This document shows, in pieces, positions 1 through 8,179 of a DNA stretch of 44,322 nucleotides; within the stretch, counting starts at the first letter, position 1, and every line of letters begins with the position of its first letter. Under the pieces are notes generated by a model, which saw only the letters and a program-made list of their open reading frames with translations, was not told the origin of the DNA and searched no databases. Both the position numbers and the translations under genes were made by a program. The DNA lies in the NCBI GenBank assembly GCA_028580875.1, contig JAJSDS010000004.1:1-44322 (forward strand), read 5' to 3'. Origin of the DNA: Nitrosotalea sp. Its GTDB lineage: Archaea; Thermoproteota; Nitrososphaeria; Nitrososphaerales; Nitrosopumilaceae.

Positions 1-2
1 CA

Positions 3-734
3 ATCAATTCCGTAGGTAACAGCTCTCCATCAAATACTGCTTCTGCGACAACCTCATCAGGTACTGTAGCAACTGCACCGCAGCCACCAACTGGACTGAC
101 AGCCACTGTGGCATCATCATCTGAGATTGACTTGTCATGGACTGCACCTGCAAATAACGGAGGTGCAGCAATCACTGGATACATGATTGAAAGATCACAA
201 GATGCTGGCAGCACTTGGTCTACTGTATCATCCAACACTGGCAGCACATCTACAACATACTCTGATACCGGACTAGCTTCTAGTACTAGCTACACATACC
301 GAGTATCTGCGATAAACTCAGTAGGTACCAGCTCTCCATCAAATGTGGCATCTGCAACCACTAGTGTGGCAATAACTGCACCACTGCCTCCTACAGGTCT
401 TACCGCTTCGGCCGTTTCATCATCTACAATTAATCTGTCTTGGAATGCTCCTGGAAATGATGGCGGCTCGGCAATTATTGGCTACAAAATTGAACGTGCA
501 ACCATGGGGGGAACTTGGTCTGTTATTGTATCCAACACTGGCAGTACATCTACAACGTACTCTGACACAGGACTGCTTCCTCTTTTGAATTATACCTACA
601 GGGTATCTGCAATCAACTCTGTAGGAACTAGTTTACCGTCAAACACAGCCTCTGCTACAACTCATCTTGTGGGACCAGTACCAATTCCAGGGAATTTGGT
701 TGGATCATTGGGTATAGTTTCAAATCTTTCCTGA
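3..734 (+). CDS. FN3-repeat secreted protein, C-terminal part (5' end outside window), proline-rich PVPIPGNL tail
   Basis: Open from base 3 in frame with the 108..734 ORF; repeated FN3 signatures (PPTGLTA...[20 protein letters not shown]...Y.YRVSAINSVGTSSPSN). Confidence 0.9.
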   Translation: MNSVGNSSPSNTASATTSSGTVATAPQPPTGLTATVASSSEIDLSWTAPANNGGAAITGYMIERSQDAGSTWSTVSSNTGSTSTTYSDTGLASSTSYTYRVSAINSVGTSSPSNVASATTSVAITAPLPPTGLTASAVSSSTINLSWNAPGNDGGSAIIGYKIERATMGGTWSVIVSNTGSTSTTYSDTGLLPLLNYTYRVSAINSVGTSLPSNTASATTHLVGPVPIPGNLVGSLGIVSNLS

Positions 735-775
735 TGAAAAATCATACCTGAACAAAAATATCTAGTTAACACTGC

Positions 776-970
776 TCAGCAAATTCTCTCAAGAAGAGAT
801 TTCTCACTCTCATAATAAAGTCGTAGAACTGGATTTTCATCAAGTAGTTTTAACAAGTATAGTGTTCCTCCTTTGCTGTATTTCTTGATGTTTTTTATGA
901 TGTATACACTGTCTGAATTTTTTTCTGATTCTACTATGCGGACTCTCTCACCTTTTGAAAAAACTGACAT
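776..970 (-). CDS. Small basic hypothetical protein (64 aa, SH3/KOW-like appearance)
   Basis: ORF with ATG and plausible composition in the gap between neighbouring genes. Confidence 0.55.
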   Translation of the reverse strand: MSVFSKGERVRIVESEKNSDSVYIIKNIKKYSKGGTLYLLKLLDENPVLRLYYESEKSLLERIC

Positions 971-1100
971 GTTTTTTTACAAAAAATATTGATACATTAA
1001 TCTTGCTCACAAATTCGCAGTAACAATGTTCTGTATCAAAAATGTTTCAATGTATAAAAAATGTTTAGTGTATTAAAAATAAAATACAGTAACAAAAGAT

Positions 1101-1352
1101 CTATTGTGAATATTCTAGTATGATTCCTGTCATTATGTCTATCCGTACTTGGACAATTTTCTCATATGCAAGGCCGATATCCATGGCGATCTCACATGTA
1201 GTACCACTGAGGCTGGCAGACTTGAACACTACTGGAGAGTTGTATTGCTCTAGAAATTTTCTTGCTACCTGTATTGCATTACGGACTTTGATGTCTGCAT
1301 TCATTGCTAGAAAATCTCCTCTATCTATATTGTCCTGTACAAAATTCTGCAT
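1101..1352 (-). CDS. Stand-alone PepSY-like small protein
   Basis: ARKFLEQYNSPVVFKSASL...VQVRIDIMTGIILEYS, matching three other ORFs in the window (3413, 32948, 33202). Confidence 0.7.
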   Translation of the reverse strand: MQNFVQDNIDRGDFLAMNADIKVRNAIQVARKFLEQYNSPVVFKSASLSGTTCEIAMDIGLAYEKIVQVRIDIMTGIILEYSQ

Positions 1353-1565
1353 ACTTACAAATACGATCTGTATGATTTAACCATTAGGCGTGTAGACTCT
1401 GTAAAAATTTCTAGTAAAATCGATCCATAACATTTTTGTGAATTAGACAGTGCACTGGATGAAACCGTGCAGAGTGCAGTGCCTCACGTCTCTAGTACAA
1501 GGTTTATGATTGTTCTAGTAATTTTTTAGCATATCAAGATATCTTTTGAACCGTGTACATGTCTG

Positions 1566-2705
1566 ATGAAAAATACCTATTTTGCTATCAGTGTAGCAAT
1601 AATTGCAATTATGTTTGTTGCAATTGGTATACAAAACGTACATGCTCAAGTAAACCCGTCACTGAGCAACTCGACTGTAACTGCGATATTAAACCAGTTC
1701 AACCCTGCAAACCAGGCAATTCCTACAACATCATATGTTCCTCCAAGTGGATGTCCTATGCCTCAATCTAGTAATGCAACAGGCACAATCAACAAAATCC
1801 AATGTGGTCTGTATGCGTCTGATCCACTGAACAATGATACCAAAACACAGGAACAACTAGGTGCAAACTCGACATATTGGGTGTATGGTGGAGACGCACC
1901 TGCTGAAAATGCTACATACTCGTATTATCAGGACACTCAAGGCCTACACATTGGAGTGCAAGCTCCTGCAAATGGAACTTATGCAGGATATTATGCTGTG
2001 ACACCAAACAGCAATGCAATGCTGTTCCATGCAGTACTGACATCTCCTGTGAGAACTGTACCATACGGTGACTTTCAAAATGGATTGTATGTACAGACAA
2101 CCCAAGCACCTGTAAACTATGTCACCTGTGTTTCAATAACTGATAATATCGGAACTGTATGGGCGCTGGTTCACACATATGGCAGTCCATATGGATCACT
2201 TGTGTTTGATACATTGTGGGTTGATACTAGTGCAGACCAACCGCTTACAAGAGACTGCACCATCATAACAAATGGACATAACTATCTCAAGTTGTATGTG
2301 GACAATGCACTTGTTTATTCAAGTAACACTTTGGCATTGGGTATGCCGGCACCATTTAACGCATTCTTGGAACCGCAGACATCATATGATGGCGCACAAT
2401 TGTTTGGAACATACAATGACTTTTACTCTGCATTGGATGAAAATGTCAAGGTAATCAACAATCCATCAAATGCTGCAGTAGCTCAAATAGTTGATAGCTC
2501 TGGAAATCTATTGGCAAGTGCACCTGTAATACTTGGAAATGCAACAATTGATATTGGAAGATATCACTTGCCTGCAACTGCAAACATCCAAGTTCTTGAC
2601 TCTGGCAATGTATCGCTTGCATCAAGTCCAGCTGTTCAAAGTGTCTATGGTGGGGATGTATACTCTGTTGTAACAAATAATGGAAACACTATACCATTAC
2701 ACTAA
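1566..2705 (+). CDS. Secreted protein with ConA-like (inferred) domain, paralogue of 5772 and 33655 products
   Basis: Signal peptide; DPLNN.TKTQEQL...GLHIGVQAP...QPLTRDCTIITNG.NYLK.Y.D shared by three ORFs. Confidence 0.85.
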   Translation: MKNTYFAISVAIIAIMFVAIGIQNVHAQVNPSLSNSTVTAILNQFNPANQAIPTTSYVPPSGCPMPQSSNATGTINKIQCGLYASDPLNNDTKTQEQLGANSTYWVYGGDAPAENATYSYYQDTQGLHIGVQAPANGTYAGYYAVTPNSNAMLFHAVLTSPVRTVPYGDFQNGLYVQTTQAPVNYVTCVSITDNIGTVWALVHTYGSPYGSLVFDTLWVDTSADQPLTRDCTIITNGHNYLKLYVDNALVYSSNTLALGMPAPFNAFLEPQTSYDGAQLFGTYNDFYSALDENVKVINNPSNAAVAQIVDSSGNLLASAPVILGNATIDIGRYHLPATANIQVLDSGNVSLASSPAVQSVYGGDVYSVVTNNGNTIPLH

Positions 2706-2957
2706 GTTACAGCAGACACTCTAATTTTTTAGAAACTTGAATTTGTATTGATGTGATAGAAGAATCTTACCATGTCTTTATCTGTGTTAAATAAAATTTC
2801 ATTGTGGATGGATTGGGACTTCCAATGGTTTGTATCATCCCATAAAAATTGCATTTGCCTCCTCATCTGATACAAGCCGATATTTTTTCACATGTGTTAT
2901 CTAGAATAATTTTTTACATGCTTGAATTGATTTCATGAAAATATGTCTAGTGTAAGA

Positions 2958-3326
2958 TTAGAGGTTTGTCAGATATGTGTTAAGTGGTTCTATTGGTGTA
3001 TCATTTTCTATGGGTTTGTCATTGTGGATTCCAGTTGAGGTTACGTGGCATTCTATCGTTCCGTCGTCTCTATGTACAGTATTTTCCCATTGTACGGGGC
3101 GCAGATTTGAAATGGTGTCCACATCATCTGAGAGGGGATTTATGCGGTCAATTACCCATCCATACTCTGAATCTATTCTCTGGTAATGACTACGAAAGAT
3201 CCAAGCACCGCACACATCTCGTCTCCAAAGGACTGGATCGTTTCCTGCAAAAATCTCACCTTTTGCCCATATGTCCCAAACCATGTCTTGTGGCAATTGG
3301 ATATCGTTGGGTCCTGGTTTTTGCAC
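2958..3326 (-). CDS. HNH-endonuclease-like protein with altered HNH motif
   Basis: RRDVCGAWIFRSHYQ..DSEYGWVIDRINPLSDDVDTISNLRPVQWENT resembles HNH family (GWEIDHI.P.S.GG.D..SNLQPLHWENN), with DH->DR. Confidence 0.6.
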   Translation of the reverse strand: MQKPGPNDIQLPQDMVWDIWAKGEIFAGNDPVLWRRDVCGAWIFRSHYQRIDSEYGWVIDRINPLSDDVDTISNLRPVQWENTVHRDDGTIECHVTSTGIHNDKPIENDTPIEPLNTYLTNL

Positions 3327-3412
3327 GTCTGGTGTACGGGGCTAATTTATTTAAGTCACCATGAAATAATCTTCTAGATCTTTGTTTCTAGATTGACTGT
3401 TTTTCAGATATC

Positions 3413-3637
3413 TCATGAGTAATCTAGTATCTTTCCGGTGTTTGCATCAATGCGTACTTGTCTTGTGTCGCTTTTTGACATGCCTACACACATTGTGACA
3501 AACCATTTTCCTTCTCTTAGAACTGCATTGGCACTACTTACACTGTGGTGTTGTTCAAGGAATTTTCTTGTTATATCTATTGCTTGCTGTTTTGTAATCT
3601 TTGAAGTAGACTCATCGAGTCGATGTATTTTTCTCAC
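3413..3637 (-). CDS. Stand-alone PepSY-like small protein
   Basis: DITRKFLEQHHSVSSANAVLREGKWFVTMCVG...RQVRIDANTGKILDYS. Confidence 0.7.
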   Translation of the reverse strand: MRKIHRLDESTSKITKQQAIDITRKFLEQHHSVSSANAVLREGKWFVTMCVGMSKSDTRQVRIDANTGKILDYS

Positions 3638-3774
3638 CTTGTTTTTTGCAAATATGTTTTATCTTTTTTTCATTGACCATTTCGCTTTCATCTTGTTTGA
3701 TGTTGTATTTAATAAGCATCACTTACTCCTGCGGTATGACACGATATATCATGTAATGATTCTAGAAGATCAAT

Positions 3775-4077
3775 CTAGCCTAGCTGATCTGAGAATTCTC
3801 CTAGGGAATCAAAATCAGAAAATATTGGATCTAGCTTGTGTAAAAATTCATTTAGATTGCTTGATTCATCAAGTATCTCAAATCCCTTCTCTGTAGTGTG
3901 GTATAGTTTGTTGCCCATCTCACATCTTACTAGTTTGTGTTCCTCTAGGAACTTGAGATAGACACCTGTTTTTTCTGATGAAAGGTATGTGTCATGCATT
4001 ATTCTTGATTTTGTTGCTCCATGTCGAGCTGATTCCAGTATCATTCTTACCATGCTCCATCCGCTACGGCTCTTCAA
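3775..4077 (-). CDS. Winged-helix transcriptional regulator (HTH_45/ArnR-like)
   Basis: M..ILESARHGATKSRIMHDTYLSSEKTGVYLKFLEEHKLV...Y.TTEKGFEIL; same pattern as 7731, 29595, 31519 ORFs. Confidence 0.75.
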   Translation of the reverse strand: MKSRSGWSMVRMILESARHGATKSRIMHDTYLSSEKTGVYLKFLEEHKLVRCEMGNKLYHTTEKGFEILDESSNLNEFLHKLDPIFSDFDSLGEFSDQLG

Positions 4078-4199
4078 TATTGTTTGTCTTGAATTTTTTT
4101 ATTAAAATAAATCGTAGAAATTACATGTACTTGTCTTCTAGTTTCATTATTCCTGAATATTTTGTTACGTGTGATAATTTTCCAAGTTTCGGTCTTGAA

Positions 4200-4652
4200 C
4201 TATTTTGGGATTGCGTTATCTATCTGTACTGTACATGAGGAAAAGTTACCGCTAAACCTTGTTATTGCATCAAATGTCTTTGTCTCATGTGCACCTATGT
4301 CTGGTATGTTTCCATTGCCAGTTGCTATGGTGTGCCCGTTTTCGTCAAGTAAAAACATCTTCAAAAAAATCACCCTGTAAGGTGTATCTCCGTTTGTATA
4401 TTGTCCTGTAAGCATTACATTGCCTATTCCTTTGGCACATGTAAAATTGCTGAAACTCTGTATGGTGGAGTTTGTGGTTCCTGTTGAATCTGCATGAATC
4501 CATGGAATTGATTCCATATATGATGAAAATAATACCAGCAAGACAAGACTGGTAGTTGAAAAATTTTGTATCTTGATTTTTTTATGTATATATTTGATGC
4601 TGCAGACACTAGATGTCATAGATCTCCGGATTCGGATTGACACTTGGAACAA
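4200..4652 (-). CDS. Secreted small protein, FxLYD-like domain
   Basis: Hydrophobic N-terminus then NVMLTGQYTNGDTPYRVIFLKMFLLDENGHTIATGNGNI... Confidence 0.55.
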   Translation of the reverse strand: MFQVSIRIRRSMTSSVCSIKYIHKKIKIQNFSTTSLVLLVLFSSYMESIPWIHADSTGTTNSTIQSFSNFTCAKGIGNVMLTGQYTNGDTPYRVIFLKMFLLDENGHTIATGNGNIPDIGAHETKTFDAITRFSGNFSSCTVQIDNAIPK

Positions 4653-4735
4653 ATGGTACTATCATTTGAACCAAATTCAATATCCATATCTACATCCTCT
4701 ATGTCTTCCCAACAAATATCACAACTTGGATTCAT
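4616..4735 (-). CDS. 39-aa CxxC...CxxC microprotein (putative zinc ribbon)
   Basis: Below ORF-track cutoff: MNPSCDICWEDIEDVDMDIEFGSNDSTICSKCQSESGDL*. Confidence 0.5.
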   Translation of the reverse strand: MNPSCDICWEDIEDVDMDIEFGSNDSTICSKCQSESGDL

Positions 4736-4878
4736 TGTCCTTTGATGTATCTCAAGTGTTATCTGAATTTGCTTAGAAATTCCTGAACATTTTTTCTGTA
4801 ATTTTGTTCTGAATTGATCGTATCTTGACTTGAAAAAAACATTGTTCTCTAAATGTGATATGGCAAAGTTTTTTGAAA

Positions 4879-5193
4879 CTAGGAACTAATAGCCTGCAAA
4901 AACCTTGCAATGGGTTTTTCATGAGAGAACATTTCTAGTTGTTTGTTAATTGCACCTGTAACAAGATCATACATTTCACGGTGTTTGTTTTCTAGTATGG
5001 AACTGAAATATTCTGGATGTTCATAACAATCATACAGACTACAGTTGTATGTTCTCTCAATCTCTGATGTTATGGTCTGGTAAATTCCTGCACTATGCAG
5101 AGTTTTTTCAAGGACTGTGTGCACTAGTGCCTCTCTTACCTTGTCATATGTATGCAGTTTTTGTGATTTGACAAATTGTTGTGTATCTGACAT
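4879..5193 (-). CDS. Conserved archaeal small protein (NC..YDCY-HPEYF motif), paralogue of 35867 ORF
   Basis: YNCSLYDCYEHPEYFSSIL vs YGCLVYDCYDHPDYLNEIL. Confidence 0.7.
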   Translation of the reverse strand: MSDTQQFVKSQKLHTYDKVREALVHTVLEKTLHSAGIYQTITSEIERTYNCSLYDCYEHPEYFSSILENKHREMYDLVTGAINKQLEMFSHEKPIARFLQAISS

Positions 5194-5404
5194 TATGATG
5201 TATGATGGTCTTCATTTGCTTAATGTGTCATGTAATATTTTTCTAGAAAATTGTATCTTTGCATATCATATGACATGGTGTGATTTGATTGTATTTTAGA
5301 AACATTTGAGTTTAATTGTGGTGTTGTAATAATTCATCTTGTCAGAAGATTGTTATGGTAACTTTATTGCAAAGTCAAATAACAATCACGTCATATCTTG
5401 GTAT

Positions 5405-5602
5405 ATGAACAAACAACACATGCTTGTTTTTTGCATGGTAATATTTCTAGTACTAATGGTGCCTCTGATGATAAATGACGCACTGGCCTTCAACAAGCAT
5501 GGTCCAAGCCCAATACCTGGAAATCTAATTCCATTTCCAACAAAAATGCATGACAAACACGATTCAACAATTCCGCCTGTAATGCCGCCTGCCAAAAAGT
5601 AG
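5405..5602 (+). CDS. Small secreted protein with PIPGNL motif
   Basis: In-frame ATG inside ORF 5339..5602 gives MNKQHMLVFCMVIFLVLMVPLMINDALA signal, then GPSPIPGNLIPFPTKM. Confidence 0.55.
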   Translation: MNKQHMLVFCMVIFLVLMVPLMINDALAFNKHGPSPIPGNLIPFPTKMHDKHDSTIPPVMPPAKK

Positions 5603-5771
5603 AATAAACTTGCGTGCTGGAAAAAACTCTTATTTTTTCACTATATAGTTCCTTTTTGTATTATGCTGTGATTTGTATTGCAAATATTTTGTTACTTGAT
5701 TATTATGTAACGAAAACATGTAATGTCCTTCTAGTATTTTTTATGCATACTGGGATAACTCATTAAATTAC

Positions 5772-7682
5772 TTGAAACATATGAAAAGAAAATATGCGAT
5801 ATTTTATAGTATAATGTTTTCTTCGTTATTGATGTTTTCTTCTCTAGGTTCTGTTGCAAACGCCCTGTCATTGCCAATCATATTGCAACCTCCGACAAAT
5901 CTTTCTGCATTTGCAGTATCAACTTCACAAATTAACCTGTACTGGAATGCTCCGTCTGACTTGGGCGGTCTTGTTGTAACTGGATATGAGATTCAGCGTT
6001 CTACAAACGGGGGATCTTGGAGCATCATTGTACCAAATACGGGCTCTGCATCTACTGTATACTCTGATACTGGACTGTCTCCAAGTACAAGCTATGCATA
6101 TCGAGTATATGCAATCACAATTCTTGTAACCAGTCCTCCTTCAAACACTGCTACTGCTACTACATTAACGCCAGTAACTGTACCACAACCCCCTACTGGA
6201 CTTGGTGCTACTGCTGATTCGTCTTCACAAATAACTCTGAATTGGAATGCTCCAAGCAATAACGGTGGTTCTGCAATAACAGGATACAAAATAGAAAGAT
6301 CAACTAATGCTGGTTCTACGTGGAGCGTTTTAGTGTCTAACACTGGTAGTACTGCAACAACTTATTCTAATACCGGACTTGCTCCAAGCACTACCTACAC
6401 ATACCGAGTATCTGCAATCAATTCCGTAGGTAACAGCTCTCCATCAAATATCGCGTCTGCTACAACTAGTGTGGCAATAACTGCACCACAACCTCCTACA
6501 GGTCTTGCTGCAACTGCAACATCGTCATCTCAAATCAATCTATCTTGGACTGCACCTGCAAATAACGGAGGTTCTGCAATAACAGGGTATACAATTGAGA
6601 GATCATCAGACAGTGGAACTACATGGAGTACAATATCATCCAACACTGGGTCTACTGCAACAACATTTTCTGACACCAGTCTTGTTTCAAATACAACGTA
6701 CACATACCGAGTATCTGCGATAAACTCTGTTGGCACTAGCTCCCCATCTAACACTTCAACAGCCACAACATTTGTCCAGGTACATTCTGTAACACTTGTA
6801 CAGCCAGGTCTTGTGGTGTCAGACTCGTTGATAAATGAGACCATGACAAAGGATCAGCTTCTTGCAAACCAACAATTCTGGCACTATGGTGGAAGCGCCA
6901 CAGTCAACAACACGCCATATGACATATCGCGTGATCCTCAAGGGTTCCACATTGGTGTCCAAGCTGCTAACGACGGAAACTGGACTGGATTTTATGGCGT
7001 GGCACCAAGCTCAAATGCCGTTCTGTTCCATGCAGTTGTGACCACTCCTGTAGAATCAGTACCTACCACTAATGATTTTTATGAAAACGGACTGTATATC
7101 CAAACCTCGACTCAGAATGTTAACTATGTGACATGCTTTGCAGATACAGGCACTGCAGGTACTGAATGGGCAATAGTATCTGCAACTGGAGGTGTCAACG
7201 GAGCTACAAATTTTAATCTATTATGGTACGACCCAAGTCCAAACCAACCACTAACGCGAGACTGTACCATAATAACAAATGGCAGCAACTATCTCAAGGT
7301 CTATCTGGACGGTGTAAAGGTGTATGAGAATAGCACTCTAAACCTCCAGATGCCAGGACCATTCATTGCATTTCTTGAACCACAGACATCATATGCAGGA
7401 CAGATGCTCTATGGCACCTACAAGGACTATTACTCCACAACTGATGAGAACATCAAGGTTACAAACAATCCTGCAAATGCTGCACGAGTGGATCTAGTCA
7501 GTCCGGCTGGAACTGTAATTGCATCAGGTGCAGTAAATTCAGGGACTGCGACCATATCGGTTGGACAGTACCACTATCCGTTGGCTGCAAACATAAAGGT
7601 GTATGACTCGGCAAATAATGTGATAGCATCCACTGCAAACGTGGTCAACATGTTTGGTGGAGACGTATATTCGTATAATTAA
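5772..7682 (+). CDS. Secreted protein: three FN3 repeats + ConA-like (inferred) C-terminal domain
   Basis: Signal peptide, three FN3 units, then domain homologous to the 1566 and 33655 products; ATG at 5781 is an alternative start. Confidence 0.9.
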   Translation: MKHMKRKYAIFYSIMFSSLLMFSSLGSVANALSLPIILQPPTNLSAFAVSTSQINLYWNAPSDLGGLVVTGYEIQRSTNGGSWSIIVPNTGSASTVYSDTGLSPSTSYAYRVYAITILVTSPPSNTATATTLTPVTVPQPPTGLGATADSSSQITLNWNAPSNNGGSAITGYKIERSTNAGSTWSVLVSNTGSTATTYSNTGLAPSTTYTYRVSAINSVGNSSPSNIASATTSVAITAPQPPTGLAATATSSSQINLSWTAPANNGGSAITGYTIERSSDSGTTWSTISSNTGSTATTFSDTSLVSNTTYTYRVSAINSVGTSSPSNTSTATTFVQVHSVTLVQPGLVVSDSLINETMTKDQLLANQQFWHYGGSATVNNTPYDISRDPQGFHIGVQAANDGNWTGFYGVAPSSNAVLFHAVVTTPVESVPTTNDFYENGLYIQTSTQNVNYVTCFADTGTAGTEWAIVSATGGVNGATNFNLLWYDPSPNQPLTRDCTIITNGSNYLKVYLDGVKVYENSTLNLQMPGPFIAFLEPQTSYAGQMLYGTYKDYYSTTDENIKVTNNPANAARVDLVSPAGTVIASGAVNSGTATISVGQYHYPLAANIKVYDSANNVIASTANVVNMFGGDVYSYN

Positions 7683-7730
7683 TTTTAAAATAATATGTCA
7701 TCTGTGAAAAATTAAATATAAAAAAATATT

Positions 7731-8009
7731 TTAGATTGTTATTTCTGCCAAAGTCTCTTCTGGTTTGGATGAGACCATGTCATCAATCTCAATGGATAAT
7801 TTCAGGAATTTTCTGCCCTTGTCTGTTATTCTGTATATCTGAGTTCCTTCCTCATATCCTATCATACCACTTCCTTCTAAGAGTGAAAGATATTCTTTCA
7901 ATTGGGTGTATGAAAGGTATGCCTTGTACATTATCTTGGTTTTTGTAGTGCCTACTGTAACTGAATCAAGAATCATTGAAATTATCTCTGTACGGCTACG
8001 ATACTTCAT
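7731..8009 (-). CDS. Winged-helix regulator (HTH_45-like)
   Basis: MKYRSRTEIISMILDSVTVGTTKTKIMYKAYLSYTQLKEYLSLLEGSGMI...YRITDKGRKFL. Confidence 0.85.
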   Translation of the reverse strand: MKYRSRTEIISMILDSVTVGTTKTKIMYKAYLSYTQLKEYLSLLEGSGMIGYEEGTQIYRITDKGRKFLKLSIEIDDMVSSKPEETLAEITI

Positions 8010-8053
8010 GTCAACACTGAGGAGTATTCTTATAAAAGCAATTGGATGAAATC

Positions 8054-8129
8054 TTCTAGAACATTGTTACATTTTCACACAGGATGATTGTTCTAGAAAT
8101 TTTTGTGCATATGATGATATCTTGTAAAC
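8054..8129. promoter_or_regulatory. Divergent promoter region with two outward-facing TTCTAGAA palindromes
   Basis: CTTCTAGAACATTG at ~8053 and GATTGTTCTAGAA at ~8086 between wHTH (minus) and Spherulin-4 gene (plus). Confidence 0.5.
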
Positions 8130-8179
8130 TTGAATATTTTCTATGCATGTGATGATAATTCTTTTTGCGACGCTAAAGT

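Noticed and set aside
1-734. CRISPR-like or tandem DNA repeat
   Set aside because: Repeats are ~280-nt coding FN3 units without spacer structure; no CRISPR array or cas gene seen in the window.
1249-1254. TCTAGA at 1249 as another operator copy
   Set aside because: It lies inside the PepSY-like gene and encodes the conserved FLEQY segment.
1553-1771. ORF 1553..1771 (72 aa)
   Set aside because: Frame-shifted overlap with the clear secreted-protein gene 1566..2705.
2977-3377. Plus-strand ORFs at 2977, 2984, 3186
   Set aside because: Antisense to the better-supported HNH-like ORF.
6092-6844. Antisense ORFs at 6092 and 6530 (and similar ones at 26279, 26558, 37457)
   Set aside because: They mirror the FN3 coding repeats on the opposite strand and resemble each other only for that reason.
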